A stretch of 31,082 nt of DNA from SLRI01 sp964576715 (GTDB lineage: Bacteria; Pseudomonadota; Alphaproteobacteria; Geminicoccales; Geminicoccaceae). This document shows, piece by piece, positions 30,445 through 31,082 of this stretch. The notes below the pieces were generated by a model, which was not told the origin of the DNA, made no database searches, and worked only from the letters and a program-made list of their open reading frames with translations. The DNA lies in assembly GCA_964576715.1 (NCBI GenBank), contig CAZNWE010000050.1, forward strand, positions 1 through 31,082. The letters run 5' to 3'. The stretch's first letter is position 1. Each line of letters begins with the position of its first letter. The position numbers and the translations under genes were made by a program.

Positions 30445-31082
30445 ATGCACCACCATGCCGACGACGCGGGTCTGGCCGGCTTCGGCCGCGAGCGGGCGAA
30501 GCTCGAGGCCCTGGGCTACCAGGCGTCGGATTTCGAGCGTGACGCCTGCGGCGTCGGCTGCGTCGTGGCGATCGACGGCCAGCCGCGGCGCGAGGTGGTG
30601 CTCGCCGGCATCGATGCGCTGAAGGCGGTCTGGCACCGCGGTGCCGTCGACGCCGACGGCATGACCGGCGATGGCGCCGGCATCCACGTGCAGATCCCGC
30701 ACGAATTCTTCAAGAGCCAGATCAAGGGGCTGCGCGACGCCGATTCGCAGATCGCGGTCGGCATGGTGTTCCTGCCGCGCAACAATATCGAGCAGCAGGA
30801 GGCCTGCCGGACCCTGGTCGAAAGCGAGATCCTGCGCTTCGGCTACGCGATCCGTGGCTGGCGCCAGGTGCCGGTCGACACCAGCGTGATCGGCGAGAAG
30901 GCAGCCGCCACCCGGCCCGAGATCGAGCAGATCCTGATCGGCAACCCGAACGACCGCGACGACGAGCGCTTCGAGCGCGACCTCTACATCATTCGGCGGC
31001 GGATCGAGCGCCAGGCCTTGGCCGAGCACATCACCGAGTTCTACATCTGCTCGATGAGCTGCCGGTCGGTGATCTACAAGGG
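30445..31082 (+). CDS. gltB: Glutamate synthase large subunit, N-terminal part (3' end outside window)
   Basis: The first 212 residues of GltB. After a short propeptide the amidotransferase nucleophile Cys35 appears in FERDACGVGCVV, followed by GIDALKAVWHRGAVDADGMTGDGAGIHVQIPHEFF, RNNIEQQEACRTLVE, and ERDLYIIRRRIERQ with FYICSMSCRSVIYKG at the window edge. The propeptide is normally removed to expose the Cys. The ATG at 30445 has TGAGGA about nine bases upstream; an in-frame ATG at 30430 overlaps the gltD stop (ATGA) and would add five residues. It is clearly in an operon with gltD. Confidence 0.95.
   Translation, partial: MHHHADDAGLAGFGRERAKLEALGYQASDFERDACGVGCVVAIDGQPRREVVLAGIDALKAVWHRGAVDADGMTGDGAGIHVQIPHEFFKSQIKGLRDADSQIAVGMVFLPRNNIEQQEACRTLVESEILRFGYAIRGWRQVPVDTSVIGEKAAATRPEIEQILIGNPNDRDDERFERDLYIIRRRIERQALAEHITEFYICSMSCRSVIYK

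Overview
The window is high-GC DNA that reads as a chromosomal segment of an alphaproteobacterium, probably Rhodospirillales-like or a nearby lineage. The pointers are a PopZ-type polar organiser next to a TolC gene, the short alphaproteobacterial HprK beside a HPr/EIIA-Man/RapZ set, a roughly 200-residue RNase D, a DUF1244 protein and a Complex I NDUFA9-type gene. It is a draft scaffold: two runs of exactly 100 N (1125-1224 and 2966-3065) look like unknown-size gap placeholders, and the second removes the end of tolC and the beginning of popZ. No CRISPR array, insertion sequence or phage gene was seen.

Layout. 1-469: 3' part of aroE. 470-2421: no intact gene; short tandem repeats and a probable decayed coding region. 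2422-5159 (minus): a degenerate isoaspartyl methyltransferase-like gene, tolC (cut) and popZ (cut). 5287-8485 (minus): a tightly coupled trio, secreted alpha/beta hydrolase > mlaA lipoprotein > TAXI solute-binding protein, joined by stop/start overlaps. 8621-8825: tRNA-Cys and tRNA-Asn, each with a visible promoter. 8828-10601: a beta-hydroxyacid dehydrogenase of the YihU (sulfolactaldehyde reductase) type, divergent from a class III sirtuin. 10720-14430 (minus): N-formylglutamate amidohydrolase > YbdK-type ligase > DUF1244 > Tat-exported SMP-30/gluconolactonase. 14863-16910 (plus): L,D-transpeptidase, small Lpp-like lipoprotein ending in lysine, and ErfK/YbiS-type L,D-transpeptidase. 17014-27252 (minus): rnd > kdsD > lptA > lptB > rpoN > ptsN > hprK > rapZ > EIIA-Man > HPr > acetolactate-synthase-like enzyme. 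27396-27482: tRNA-Leu(CAG) on the minus strand. 27730-31082 (plus): an NDUFA9-type oxidoreductase, gltD and the start of gltB.

How it fits together. Much of the window concerns the envelope: TolC efflux, MlaA phospholipid handling, LPS transport (LptA/LptB) and Kdo precursor synthesis (KdsD), and a locus that carries both an Lpp-like lipoprotein and the enzyme class able to attach it to peptidoglycan. The rest centres on nitrogen and carbon control: sigma-54, EIIA-Ntr, HPr, HPr kinase and EIIA-Man, with no sugar permease, form a purely regulatory phosphotransfer system. Glutamate synthase lies nearby.

The observations most worth a second look are the transpeptidase-lipoprotein-transpeptidase cassette, the lone TAXI protein coupled to MlaA, the YihU signature, the missing lptC and hpf genes in an otherwise standard lpt-rpoN-ptsN cluster, and the minisatellite-like repeats around the hprK start.
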